64,000 bases of DNA from Myotis daubentonii (lineage: Eukaryota; Chordata; Mammalia; Chiroptera; Vespertilionidae): the NCBI RefSeq assembly GCF_963259705.1, contig NC_081841.1, positions 91,029,063 to 91,093,062 of the forward strand. Reading direction: 5' to 3'. The notes under the pieces were generated by a model. That model was not told the DNA's origin. It did not search any database and worked only from the letters and a program-made list of their open reading frames with translations. The position numbers were made by a program, and so were the translations under genes. Every line of letters begins with the position of its first letter. Positions within the stretch are counted from its first letter, which is position 1. This document shows, one piece after another, positions 10,612-22,031 of this stretch.

Positions 10612-11229
10612 TCTATAGATATAAAAAGCCAGTGACTGGAATGCCATAATGACCAGAACGATCGCTCGCTATGACACCTACTGCAGCCAGCAAACTGACC
10701 TGATTGGGGGGGGCGGGGCCAGCAGCCAACCCCCACGGCCCTTCCCCCAGGCCAGCTCTACTCCATTGCCCACAGCCCCTCCCCACTGCCGATCTCCCCC
10801 CATCTGCCCCCACCATCCTATCAGCCTGTAGCCCCTCCCCCCAGCCACCTCTGCCCCCGATTGCCGCCCCACACTAATCGGGAGTGGGGCTGGCCAGCCA
10901 ACCTCCCACGGCCCCGCCCCCAGCCACTGACCCCCTATCGGCTCACCCCACCCCATTCAGGGGCAGGACCAGATGGCCCACAGCCCCTCCCCACGGCCGA
11001 CCCCACCCTCAATAACCCCCTTCACCCCAATCAGTGGTGGGACCCGCTGGCCAATCACCCACAGCACCTCCCCCCAGCCGGCCCGGCCCTAATCGGGCTC
11101 TGATCGGTGTGGCTGGCTGGCCACCTCCTGCCATCTCCTCCTCCCTACAGGCCCGGCCCCAATCCGCCCCAATTGGGGCTGGGCTGGCCAGAGCCCACCT
11201 GTGCATGAATTCGTGCACTGGGCCTCTAG
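10612..11229 (+). mobile_element. Non-autonomous Helitron (H3), abutting H2
   Basis: It starts TCTATAGATATAAAAAGCCA with no spacer after the CTAG of H2 and ends with the GTGCATGAATTCGTGCAC hairpin and CTAG at 11229, before a T. The interior is C-rich with many 'ccccacggcc', 'gggcccgatc'-like segments. Its 5' region is shared with H6 (31715) and H13 (63190). No protein frame is credible. Confidence 0.93.
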
Positions 11230-11299
11230 TTAATAAATAATAATACAAGAATAAACTGTTTCACATACTCACTGTAAACCTACTTTTGCCTCACTGTAT

Positions 11300-11888
11300 G
11301 TGGACCTTAATAGCATTGCTGCCCCTGTGATTTCTACTTATGAGGTGAGGAATCATATTAGAGGGTGAAAGGTACTTTATTAAAACTTCTAAAATATTTG
11401 TGAAGTTTTGAAAATTCATGTGAAAAATGATTTTACATTCAAAGTCTATTTAATCTAATTCTTTTAATAAAACTAGCTGAGGTTCAGGTGTTCAGTAAAA
11501 TGTAAGGAATAGTGAATGGGAAAGGAAATAATGACCACTGTTACCAAAAGGAAATATTTTTAAGTAGTTTACTTTTTTTCATTAACATATTATTAATTTG
11601 GGGGGAAAGATGAAAGGAAAAAAAGTTGATAGAATTTGGTAATTAGAAATATTTACCAGTCATGTTTGGTCACATATCTTTGAAAAATAGTTTGGGTTTT
11701 TTAAGGTTGATTTATATCTAATGTTTTATACAGCTTGAGCTATGCCATGTTATAAAAGTAGAAAGAATTAAAAACTAAATGACATTTCTTTTTTTTTCAA
11801 GTACAAAGAGCTACTAAGAGATTATTCAACTGGAAGTTTCTCAAACCACACATTCATATATCAATGCTTTGGAGAATTAACTTTCTTC
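11300..11888. other. Unique AT-rich DNA with a weak exon-like stretch
   Basis: At 11783-11801 a T-rich tract ends in TTTTTTTTCAAG. The following 28 codons (from 11802) are open in phase 0 up to a VES insertion. No donor or poly(A) signal is visible, so this is not called as an exon. Confidence 0.3.
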
Positions 11889-12107
11889 TTTTTTTTAAAA
11901 ATATATTTTATTGATTTTTTACAGAGAGGAAGGGAGAGGGATAGAGAGTTAGAAACATCGATGAGAGAGAAACATCGATCAGCTGCCTCCTGCACACCCC
12001 CTGGGGATGTGCCTGCAACCCAGGTACATGCCCTTGACCGGAATCGAACCTGGGACCTTTCAGTCCGCAGGCCGACGCTCTATCCACTGAGCCAAACCGG
12101 TTTCGGC
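11889..12107 (-). repeat. VES SINE (first of pair)
   Basis: Reverse VES with TTTTATTGATTTTTTACAG, paired AAACATCGAT motifs and a clean head ending CCGGTTTCGGC. It closely matches the copies at 7585-8039 apart from a small deletion in the CACCCCCTGGGGATG region. Confidence 0.93.
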
Positions 12108-12337
12108 TTTTTTTGTTTTTTAAAAAAAGTATATTTTTATTGATTTCAGACAGGAAGGGAGAAGTTGAGAGAGATGGAAACATCAATGATGAGAGAGAAT
12201 CATTGATTGGCTGCCTCCCGCACGACCCCACTGGGGATTGAGTCCACAACTGGGCATGTGCCCTTGACCAGAATCGAACCTGGGACCCTTCAGTCTGTAG
12301 GCCAATGCTCTATCCACTGAGCCAAACTGGCCAGGGC
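12108..12337 (-). repeat. VES SINE (second of pair)
   Basis: An older VES subtype directly follows the previous copy: TTTTTATTGATTTCAGACAG, GAATCATTGATTGGCTGCCT and a head ending CCAAACTGGCCAGGGC. Head-to-tail arrangement in the T-tract, as at 7585-8039. Confidence 0.92.
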
Positions 12338-12677
12338 TAGCTTTAATTTTTATTATACTGGAAATACACATTAACACTGTAGTTCCTAGAATTTTGCTTT
12401 TCATAGGTTGCTCATTTTTATGTGCTAAATAAGTACATATTCCATTACCAACACGACCACCACCACCCCTCTGCTCCTTCTATTCCCCACTAACACTAGC
12501 ATTATTTAGTCATTATGAAAGATCCACATGTTAGTCTGTTGTTTTTTTCCCCCAGATATTTAAAAATTACATAAAGTGGGACACCTATTTTAACAGAATA
12601 AATTTTGTTTCATGAAAAAATCGCTCCCCAATCCTTGTTCACATATTTCCATTGTGGAGGTGGATTAACACACCTCA
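12338..12677. other. No feature seen
   Basis: Unique AT-rich DNA. Confidence 0.5.
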
Positions 12678-12690
12678 AATTGATAAAGAG

Positions 12691-12893
12691 GGCTCTGGCT
12701 GTTGTGGCGTAGTTGGTTGGGTATCATTCTATGCACCAAAGATTGCTGGTTCAATTCATGGTTAAGGGTACATGCCCAAGTTGTAGCTGTGATCCCTGGC
12801 AGGGGGCATGCAGGAGGCAGCCAATTGATGTTATGCTCTCACATCAATGTTTCTCTTCCTCTCCAAATATCAATAAACTATACTTTAAAAAAA
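12691..12893 (+). repeat. VES SINE
   Basis: Old, diverged VES: GGCTCTGGCTGTTGTGGCGT head, GGAGGCAGCCAATTGATG body and poly-A. AATTGATAAAGAG at 12678-12690 and 12894-12906 is an exact target duplication. Confidence 0.92.
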
Positions 12894-12906
12894 AATTGAT
12901 AAAGAG

Positions 12907-13403
12907 CGTTGTTGGTGAAACCAACAGAAGGCATTCACCCATGGGTTCAATTGGAACATGCATTACCCAAAGGTAGTCGCTTTAGTGTGCTTAATAAACA
13001 GAAAATATTTGGATATTCTTTACGTAAGAATGACTAATAGAGTAAATAGCAGTAGTAAGATTAAGTGTTGAAATAATTTGAGGCGATTATTCAGTCTTCT
13101 GAATAATCTTCCCTAATACATGTGAGTAGTCATACTTTTTGCTAGGCCAATAGCAAAATATAGTCCCTTATTAGGGATGATAGTATCTACCTAACTAGTA
13201 TATATTGAGATACTTAATTTTTCTAATGACATTGTTTTTTTTTAACCATGAGCGTAATATAATGCATCATTATTTTTAAAAGTTGGAGACTAAATAAATA
13301 AAAATTACCCATAATTGTCCAATACAAAGATAATATTTAACATTTTTGCTTACATTTTTCCCTTTGTTTCACTACATAAATATACTTCAAAAAAGTAAAA
13401 TAT
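12907..13403. other. No feature seen
   Basis: Unique AT-rich DNA. Confidence 0.5.
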
Positions 13404-13591
13404 GCCTGGCTGGTGTTGCACAGTGATTGAGTGTTGACTCATGCACCAGGAGGTTGCAGGTTTGATTCCCAGTCAGGGCACGTGCCCAGGTTTCAGGCTC
13501 AAACCAAGAAGGGGCGTGCAGGGCAGCAACTGATGTTTTGATGTTTCTGTATTTCTATCTCTCACTTTCAAATCAGTAAAAACATATTTTA
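13404..13591 (+). repeat. VES SINE
   Basis: GCCTGGCTGGTGTTGCACAG head, GATTCCCAGTCAGGGCACGT B-box region, CT-rich tract and A-rich tail. A Helitron begins five bases after the tail. Confidence 0.88.
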
Positions 13592-13595
13592 AAAA

Positions 13596-14244
13596 TCCTA
13601 TATAATCAAGATATAATATGCAAATTGACTGCCACACCCTCACACAAGATGGCTGCCCCCATGTCACAACATGGCCACCCCCATGTTATCACAAGATGAC
13701 CGCAGGGGAGGGCAGTTGTGGGTGATCAGGCCAGCAGGGGAGGGAGAGCAATTGGGGGTGACCAGGCCTGCAGGGGAGGGCAGTTAAGGGTGACCAGGCC
13801 TGCAGGGGAGGGCAGTTGGGGGGGACCAGGTCAACAGGGGAGAGCAGTTAGGGGTGACCAGGTCAGCAGGGGAGGGCAGTTTGGGGTGACTATGTCAGCA
13901 GGGGAGGGCAGTTAGGGGTGACCCGGCTGGCAGGGGAGGGCAGTTGAGGGAGATTGGGCAGGCAGGGGAGCAGTTAGATGTCAATCAGGCTGGCAGGGAG
14001 CAGTTAGGGGATGATCAGGCTAGCAGGCAGAAGCAGTTAGGGGCAACCAGGCAGGCAGGCAGGCAGGCAGGCGAGTGGTTGGGAGCCAGCAGTCCCGGTT
14101 TGTGAGAGGGATGTCTGACTGCCGGACATGAGGCCTAAACCAGCAGTCGGACATCCCTTGAGGGGTCCCAGATTGAAGAGGGTGCAGGCTGGGCTGAGGG
14201 ACACCCCCTCCTCAGTGCATGAATTTTGTGCACTGGGCCTCTAG
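13596..14244 (+). mobile_element. Non-autonomous Helitron (H4)
   Basis: It starts TCCTATATAATCAAGATATA and ends GAATTTTGTGCACTGGGCCT-CTAG, followed by T. Same subfamily as H1 and H11: a minisatellite interior, then a shared tail with 'agccagcagtcccggtttgt' and 'cccagattgaagagggtgca'. Confidence 0.93.
13698..14060. repeat. GC-rich minisatellite inside Helitron H4
   Basis: About nine imperfect copies of a 30-36 bp unit of the type 'aggggagggcagttgggggt' plus 'gaccaggccagc', ending in a short GGCA repeat (about 14046-14070). Similar arrays occur in H1 and H11. Confidence 0.85.
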
Positions 14245-14445
14245 TAAGACAATAAAAAGAAATAGTATTTATTATGCATGCTAGTTGTAACTTGCTTTTT
14301 TCATTGAGTATCATGATTGTTTTTGCCATATCATTAGATACTCTGATTTAATGGATGCATATTATTTTATTATCTGGCTTGTCATAATTTAATTAACTCC
14401 CTACTGTTGAACATAATCATTGTTTCTGTTTGTTTCCTACTTTAA

Positions 14446-14609
14446 CCCTTTGTGGTCCAATTTTATTTTTGGAATTCAAACAGTCTGGTCCAAAATAATT
14501 GACGGGATTGAATGTTGAACTGGTTTGTGGTGTTGACTTCAACCTCGATGTTGGACCTGATCCTAGTGCCTGGTCTGTCGAGTCAGCCTCCATGTTGGAC
14601 CGAAAAGGG
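14446..14609. mobile_element. piggyBac MITE (164 bp)
   Basis: TTAA at 14442-14445 and 14610-14613 flanks an element with ends CCCTTTGTGGTCCAA and TTGGACCGAAAAGGG, inverted repeats allowing for a few mismatches. TTAA duplication and CCCTTT ends define piggyBac. It is too short to code. Confidence 0.9.
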
Positions 14610-14647
14610 TTAAATAATGCTGTTATTAACAATCTGGTGGATACCTC

Positions 14648-14869
14648 TTTTTTTTTTTAATATATTTTATTGATTTTTTACAGAGAGGAAGGGAGAGGAA
14701 TAGAGAGTTAGAAACATCGATGAGAGAGAAACGTCGATCAGCTGCCTTCTGCACACTCCCTACTGGGGATGTGCCTGCAACCAAGGTACATGCCCTTGAC
14801 TGGAATCGAACCTGGGACCCTTGAGTCCATAGGCTGACGCTCTATCCACTGAGCCAAACCTGTCAGGGC
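14648..14869 (-). repeat. VES SINE
   Basis: Reverse VES with poly-T, TTTTATTGATTTTTTACAG, AAACGTCGATCAGCTGCC and a head ending CCAAACCTGTCAGGGC. CCTCTT on both sides is the probable duplication. Confidence 0.92.
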
Positions 14870-15703
14870 CTCTTCTTTTTTTAAAGATTTTATTTTTTTA
14901 CAGCAGTTTTAGGTTCATAGCAAAATTGAGCAGAAGAGATATCCTATGTCCCCACACATTATCACCACTTTTTACTAGAGTGATATATTTGTTACAATTG
15001 ATATACTTATATTAACACATCATCACCCAGAGTCCATAGTTTAAATTAAATTCATTTTTGGAGTTGTATACTCTATGGGGTTTGACAAATGTAGAATGGC
15101 ATGTATCTACCATTATAGTATCATACAGAATAGTTTCACTGCCCTAAAAATCCTATTTATTCCCTTTTTCCTCCCTACCCTTGATAAACACTGATTTATT
15201 TTGTTGTCTCTGTAGTCTTGCCTTTCTATAATGTTTTTGTTGGACTCATGGTATGTAGCATTTCAGATTGGCTTCTTTCATTTAGTAATATGCATTTAAG
15301 GTTCCTCTATATTTTTTGAAGGCTTGATAACTCATTTCTTTTTAGTGCTGAGTAATAATTCCATTGTATGGATGTACCATCATTTGTTTATCAATTCATC
15401 TACTGAGGACATTTTGGGTTGCATCCAAATTTGGTACTTGTGAATAAAGCTGCTATTAATATCCATGTTCAGATTTTTGGACATAAGTTTTCAATTTCTT
15501 TGAGTAAATACTAAGGAGCATGATTGCTGGATTATATGGTGAGAGTATGTTTAGTTTTGTAAGGAACTATCAGACTGTCTTACAAAGTGGCTGGCCCATT
15601 TTTTATTCATTTATACCAGCAATGATTGAGGGTTCCTGTTGCTCCACATCGTCATCAGTCAGTATTTAGTGGTGTAAGTGTTTTGGATATTGGCCACTCT
15701 GAT

Positions 15704-15766
15704 CAGGAATCAAACCTTGACCTCCTGGTTCATAGGTCAACACCACTGAGCCACACCAGCTGGGTA
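15704..15766 (-). repeat. VES SINE fragment
   Basis: Only the tRNA-like part is left: GGAATCAAACCTTGACCTCC to CCACACCAGCTGGGT, reverse. The tail has been replaced by an AT-rich tandem repeat. Confidence 0.75.
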
Positions 15767-15792
15767 GAATAACTTTTTTTTTTATTAAAAAA

Positions 15793-15925
15793 AAGATTTT
15801 AAATATAATGTTACATGCAATAAACCTTAATATCTCAAGAAAAGCTATCTTAAATATAATAATATTACATGCAATAAACATTAATATTTCAAGAATAAAA
15901 AGATTTTAAATATAATAATATTACC
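15793..15925. repeat. AT-rich tandem repeat
   Basis: About 2.5 copies of a 50-56 bp unit containing 'ttaaatataat', 'ttacatgcaataaac' and 'ttaatat(c/t)tcaagaa'. No coding frame; origin unclear. Confidence 0.8.
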
Positions 15926-16024
15926 CAAACTAACATGGTATATCACAAAAGTTATAGGAAATATTAAAAATCTGCAAATAATAGGATTACTTCTATTATA
16001 TTCTAGTATATATTTTCCCCCCTC

Positions 16025-17742
16025 TGACTCTATTTTTGTTCATAAGTTTATGTTGTTCATTTTATTCCACAAATGAGTGAGATTATATGATATTTATCTT
16101 TCTCTGACTGGGTTATTTCACTCAGCATGATGCTTTTAAAGTCTATTTTGTCGGATGTGAGTATTGCTACTCCAGCTTTTTTTTCTTTTCCATTTTCATG
16201 GAAAATTTTTTTCCATCCCTTCACTCATCCTGTGTGTATCTTTTGTTTTGAGGTGGGTCTCTTGTAGACAGCATATAGTTGGATCATGTTTTTGTATCCA
16301 TTCCGCTACCCTACACCTTTTGATTGGAGCAATTAATCCATTTATATTTAGGGTTATTATTGAGAGGTACTTATTTATAGCCATTTTAATTCTGTATGGC
16401 TAGGTTTCTCTCTCTGTTTCTTCTTCTCAGCAATCCCTTACAGCAATTCCTTTAGCATTTCTTGTAATGCTGGCTTGGTGGTAATGAACTCCTTTAGCCT
16501 TTTTTTGTCTGGAAAGTTCTTTATTTGACTATGTATTTTGAATGATAGCCTTGCTGGATATAGTAATCTTGGTTTCGGATCCTTGCTTTCCATTACCTTG
16601 AGTACTTCATGCCATTCCCTTCTGGCCTGTAGAGTTTCTGATGAGAAATCAGGTGTTAGCCTTATGGATCAGGCAAAGACTCAAAGCCTTCAGAGACTGC
16701 CTCTGTCTACAGACTAATACAGTGATGGTGGACCTTTTGAGCTCGGCTTGTCAGCATTTTGAAAAACCCTAAGTTAACTTTGGTGCCGTGTCACATATAG
16801 AAATTTTTTGGTATTTGCAACCATAGTAAAACAAAGACTTATATTTTTGATATTTATTTTACATATTTAAATGCCATTTAACAAAGAAAAAGCAACCAAA
16901 AAAATGAGTTCGCGTGTCACCTTTGACACGCTTGTCATAGGTTCGCCATCACTGGACTAATAGGCTTCTGACTTGAATTGCCCCCAGGCAGTCATCCTCA
17001 CGTGTAGCCAGAGTTTTTTGAACAGGATGGGGCAGTGCTTCTGCCTGGAGACTAATTGTTACTTTGAAATCTCTTAAGTGGCCCCAGGGCAAGGTGTTTT
17101 CCAATGGGGTGTGTCCACTGTCTTCTCCCAGATAAGGCAAATGTCTATGTGGGAAAGATGTCCTCCGCTGTGTGAGGGAATGACTCAGCCCAGGAAACGT
17201 GGGTGTCTGCCTTCTGAGCTCTATCCCCCGAGTCCCCAGTCCTGGGTTCTGCTCTCATAGCTCCAGTCCACTTCACCCTCTTTCTGCCAGAGCACACCGT
17301 GGATGGCTTCACAGGGAATTTTTGTTCATTGACCCTTTAAGAGGGTGCCCAAACTTTCAGCTGCCGCTCCCTGGCAGACAGCACCCCACTGCTTTTCACA
17401 GCTAGATATTGTGTGGGTACCCTCTTCAGATTTGGTGCTCTTTGCTGGGGAGCCCAGCTTGGGGATTAGATCCTAGAGTTCTCAGGCTACCTCCTCCCTC
17501 ACCAGCTGAGATATCTCTCAGGGACTTCAGTTGCCTTCTGTGGGTGCCTGGCCAGCGCTTTCGCACCTCTGCCCCTCCTTCCAGTCTCTATGCGGTATCC
17601 ACCTTCGGTTCATGGGTATCAGGATTCTATCCTGCGAGTTTTCTGTTGATTATTCAGGGAGCCTTTCCGTATTTCATTTGTAATTCCAGCTTGTTCCTGA
17701 GAGCATGTCCCTGTAGCATCCTCCTGCTCTGCCGCCATTGTT
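16025..17742 (-). mobile_element. Internally deleted LINE-1
   Basis: Read on the minus strand it begins with a GC-richer 5' UTR (from 17742, starting near 'aatggcggcagagc'), runs into ORF1 C-terminal sequence (about 16680-16420), then the ORF2 start and endonuclease region (ATG near 16384; residues such as NINGL and HDPTICCLQETHL). It then jumps to ORF2 C-terminal sequence at about 16130. Most of ORF2 is missing. A hAT MITE sits at 16720-16954. Not functional. Confidence 0.75.
16720..16954. mobile_element. hAT MITE copy b
   Basis: A 235 bp copy of the same family as 10209-10442 (ends CAGTGATGGTGGACC and GGTTCGCCATCACTG), with perfect 8-bp duplication GACTAATA (16712-16719, 16955-16962). Confidence 0.96.
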
Positions 17743-18061
17743 AATCTCCAAGAGTTCTTTGTATATGTTGATTAACAGTTCTTTATCAGATATGTCTTTT
17801 GCAAATGTTTTTTCCCAATGTGTGACTTGTGTTAATTTTCTTGATAGAGTTTTTCACAGAGCAGGGATTTTTAATTTTAGTGAAGTCTAGCTTATCAATA
17901 ATTTCTTTCATGGATCATGCCTTTGGTGCTATATTTAAACCCAAGGTCATCTAGATTTTCTCCTATGTTATCTTCTAAAAGCTTTATATTTTGTGTTTTC
18001 CATTTAGGTCTGTGATCTATTTTAAATTAATTTTTGTGAAGTCTAAGAGCTCTTTCTAGAC

Positions 18062-18296
18062 CAGGGGTGGGCAAACTTTTTGAGTCGAGGGCCACAATGG
18101 GTTCTTAAACTGGACCGGAGGGCCGGAACAAAAGCATGGATGGAATGTTTGTGTGAACTAATACATGTTAACACTGCTGCTGGTGAAGGAGCAGAGGGGA
18201 GAGCAAGAGAACCCTCCGCTCTTTCGGCTCCGCGGGCCGGATAGAACAGCCGAACGGGCCAGATCCAGCCCGCGGGCCGTAATTTGCCCACGGCTG
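18062..18296. mobile_element. hAT MITE, second family (copy c)
   Basis: A 235 bp element with ends CAGGGGTGGGCAAACTTTTT and AATTTGCCCACGGCTG, flanked by perfect 8-bp duplication TTCTAGAC (18054-18061, 18297-18304). Subterminal GGGCC motifs (gagggccaca; ccgcgggccgg) occur at both ends. It interrupts the old root L1. Confidence 0.95.
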
Positions 18297-21200
18297 TTCT
18301 AGACTCTGTTTTTCTTTGCATGTGGATGTCTTGGTCCAGCACCATTTGTTGAAAAGACTGTCTTTGTTCTGTTGTATTGCCTTTACTCCTTTGTCAAAGA
18401 TCATTTGGATATATTTATTTACTTATTTAATTTTTTTAGTTTTATTGCTTAAAGTATTACAAAGGGTATTACATATGTGTCCTTTTTCCCCCCGCCCTTG
18501 ATACTCCCCTGGCCTCCCCTACCCCCCCAGTGTCTTATGTCCATTGGTTATGCTTATATGCATGCATATAAGTCCTTCGGTTGATCTCTTACCCCCCTCT
18601 TCTGACCCCCTACCCTCCCCGGCCTTCCCGCTGCAGTTTGACAGTCTGTTTGAGGGAGCTCTGCCTCTGTATCTATTTTCGTTCATAAGTTTATAATGGT
18701 CTTTATTATCCATGAATGAGTGAGATCATGTGGTATTTTTCCTTCATTGACTGGCTTATTTCACTTAGCATAATGCTCTCCAGTTCCATCCATGCCGTTG
18801 CAAATGATAAGAGTTCCTTCTTTTTTACAGCAGCATAGTATTCCATCCTGTAGATATACCACAGTTTTCTAATCCATTCATCTACTGATGGGCACTTAGG
18901 CTGTTTCCAGATCTTAGCTATGAATTGTGCTGCTATAAACATAGGGGTGCATATATCCTTTCTGATTGGTGTTTCTGGTTTCTTGGGATATATTCCTAGA
19001 AGTGGGATCACAGGGTCAAATGGGAGTTCCATTTTTAGTTTTTTCAGGAAACTCCATACTGTCTTCCATAGTGGCTGCACCAGTCTTCATTCCCACCAGC
19101 AGTGCATGAGTGTTCCTTTTTCTCCACATCCTCTCTAGCACTTGTCGTTTGTTGATTTGTTGATGATAGCCAGTCTGACAGGTGTGAGATGGAACCTCAT
19201 TGTTGTTTTGATTTTCATCTCTCAGATGATTAGTGACTTTGAGCATGTTTTCATATGTCTCTTGGCTTTCTGAATGTCCTCTTTTGAAAGGTGTCTATTT
19301 AGATCCTTTGATCATTTTTTGATTGGATTGTTCATCTTCCTTTTGTTAAGTTGTATGAGTTCCCTATAAATTTTGGAGATTAGGCCCTTATCAGATATGA
19401 CATTGGCAAATATGTTTTCCCACGTAGTGGGCTTTCTTGTTGTTTTGTTGATGGTTTCTTTTGCTGTGCAGAAGCTTTTTATTTTGATGTAGTCCCATTT
19501 GTTCATTTTCTCTTTAGTTTCAAGTGCCCTAGGAGCTGTATCAGTGAAGAAATTGCTTCGGCATATGTCTGAGATTTTGTTGCCTTTGGATTCTTGTAGA
19601 ATTTCTATGGTTTCCCGTCGTACATTTAAGCCCTTTATTCATTTTGAATTTATTTTTGTGTATGGTGTAAGTTGGTGGTCTAGTTTCATTTTCTTGCATT
19701 TATCTGTCCAATTTTCCCAACACCATTTATTGAAGAGACTATCTTGACTCCATTGTATGTTCTTGCCTCCTTTGTCAAATATTGAGCATATTGGTTCGGG
19801 CCAATTTCTGGGCTCTCTATTCTATTCCATTGATCTATATGCCTGTTCTTGTGCCAGTACCAGGCAGTTTTGAGAACAGTGGCTTTGTAATACAGCTTGA
19901 TATCTGGTATTGAGATCCCACCGACTTTGTTCTTTCTCAGAATCGCTGCAGCTATTTGGGGTCTTTTTTTATTCCAGATGAATTTTTGGAGAGTTTGTTC
20001 TAGATCTGTGAAATATGCCGTTGGTATTTTAATGGGAAGTGCGTTGAATTTATAGATTGCTTTGGGTAGTATGGACATTTTAATGATGTTGATTCTACCA
20101 ATCCATGAACACGGTATGTTCTTCCATCTCTTTATGTCTTCCTCTATCTCTTTTTTCAACGTCCTGTAGTTTTCTGAGTAGAGGTCTTTTACCTCTTTAG
20201 TTAAGTTTATTCCTAGGTAGCTTAATTTTTTTGGTGCGATGGTAAATGGGATTGTTTTTTTAGCCTCTCTTTCTGAAAGTTCACTATTGGTGTATAGAAA
20301 TGCCTTAGATTTCTTGGCGTTAATTTTGTATCCTGCTACATTGCCAAATTCATGTATTAAGTCTAGTAGTTTTTTGATGGAGTCTTTAGGGTTTTGTATG
20401 TATAATATAATGTCGTCTGCAAATAAGGACAGTTTTACTTCCTCTTCCAATTTGGATGCCTTTTATTTCTTCTTCTTGTCTAATTGCAATGGCTAATACT
20501 TCCAGGACTATGTTGAACAAGAGTGGTGAGAGTGGGCATCCCTGTCTTGTTCCTGTTCTTAGGGGAAATGGTGTTAGTTTTTGTCCATTGAGTATGATGT
20601 TGGCTGTGGGCTTGTCATATATGGCTTTTATTATGTTGAGGTATGACCCTTCTATTCCCACCTTGCTGAGAGTTTTTATCAAAAATGGGTGTTGGATTTT
20701 GTCAAATGCTTTTTCTGCATCAATTGATATGACCATGTGGTTTTTTTCTTTCAATTTCTTTATGTGATGTATCACGTTTATTGATTTTCGGATATTGTAC
20801 CATCCTTGCATCCCTGGGATAAATCCTACTTGGTCATGGTGTATGATCTTTCTGATGTACTGCTGGATTCAATTTGCTAAGATTTTGTTGAGGATTTTGG
20901 CATCTATGTTCATGTGGGATTTTGGCCTCTAATTCTCTTTCATTGTGTTGTCTTTAGCTGGTTTTGGTATTAGGGTGATGCTGGCTTCATAGAATGAGCT
21001 TGGAAGTGTTCCTTCCTCTTGAATTTTTTGTAGTAGTCTGAGGAGGATAGGTTTTAGTTCTTCCTTGAATGTTTGGTAAAACTCCCCTGTGAAGCCGTCT
21101 GGCCCTGGGCTTCTGTTTGCTGGAAGCTTTTTGATGACTGCTTCAATTTCTTCCATAGTTATTGGCCTATTGAGATTTTTAGATTCTTCCTGATTGAGTT

Positions 21201-22031
21201 TTGGAATGTTGTATTTTTCTAGGAATTTGTCCATTTCCTCCAGGTTGTCTAGTTTGTTCGAGTAGAGTTGTCCATAGTATTTTTTAACAATCATTTGTAT
21301 TCCTGTGGGGTCTGTTGTTATTTCACCTCTATCATTTCTGATTTTGTTTCTTTGGGTCCTCGCTCTTTGCTTCTTGATGAACCTGGCTAGAGATTTGTCA
21401 ATCTTGTTTATCCTTTCAAAGAACCAGCTCTTGGTTTCATTGATTTTCTGTATTTTTTTTTTGGTCTCTGTCATTTATTTCTGCTCTAAGCTTTATTATC
21501 TCCTTCCTTCTGCTCACTCTGGGGTTTTCTTGTTGTTCTCGTTCTAATTCTTTGAGCTGTATATTTAGATGATTTACTACCATTTTTTCTTGTTTTTTTG
21601 AGATAGGCCTGTAGAGCTATAAACTTCCTTCTCAGGACTGCTTTTATTGTGTCCCATAGGTTTTGGATTGTTGTGTTTTCATTGTCATTAGTTTCCAGGA
21701 TGTTTTTAATTTCTTCTTTGATCTCATTGGTAACCCAATCAATATTTAATAACATGTTATTCAGCTTCCAAGTGTTTGAGTATTTTGGGTTGTTTTTACT
21801 ATAGTTTATTTCTAATATCATACCATCATGGTCTGAGAAGATGCTTGGTATGATTTCAATCTTCTTGAATTTGGGGAGACTTTGTTTGTGACCCAATATG
21901 TGGTCTATTTTTGAATGTGTCCTATGAGCACTTGAGTAGAATGTATATTCCGTGGCTTTGGGGTGAAGTGTTCTGAAGATGTCAATTAAGTCCATCTGAT
22001 CTAGTGAGTCATTTAGGATTGCTGTTTCTTT

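Larger units (their letters stand above)
9569..11296. mobile_element. Tc1/mariner-type MITE, split by two Helitrons
   Basis: The left inverted repeat (9569) reads CAAGGGTGGGCAAAAGTAGG. The right one, read inverted from 11296, reads CAGTGAGGCAAAAGTAGG. TA flanks both ends (9567-9568 and 11297-11298), the mariner-superfamily duplication. Without the Helitrons (9620-11229) the MITE is only about 118 bp. No transposase is present. Confidence 0.8.

Noticed and set aside
13698..14060. Regularly repeated units resembling a CRISPR array
   Set aside because: The units are imperfect, GC-rich and contiguous without unique spacers, inside a Helitron in a mammalian genome.
20239..20767. Plus-strand open frames of 80-100 residues across the L1
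   Set aside because: They are antisense to recognisable L1 ORF2 reverse transcriptase sequence.
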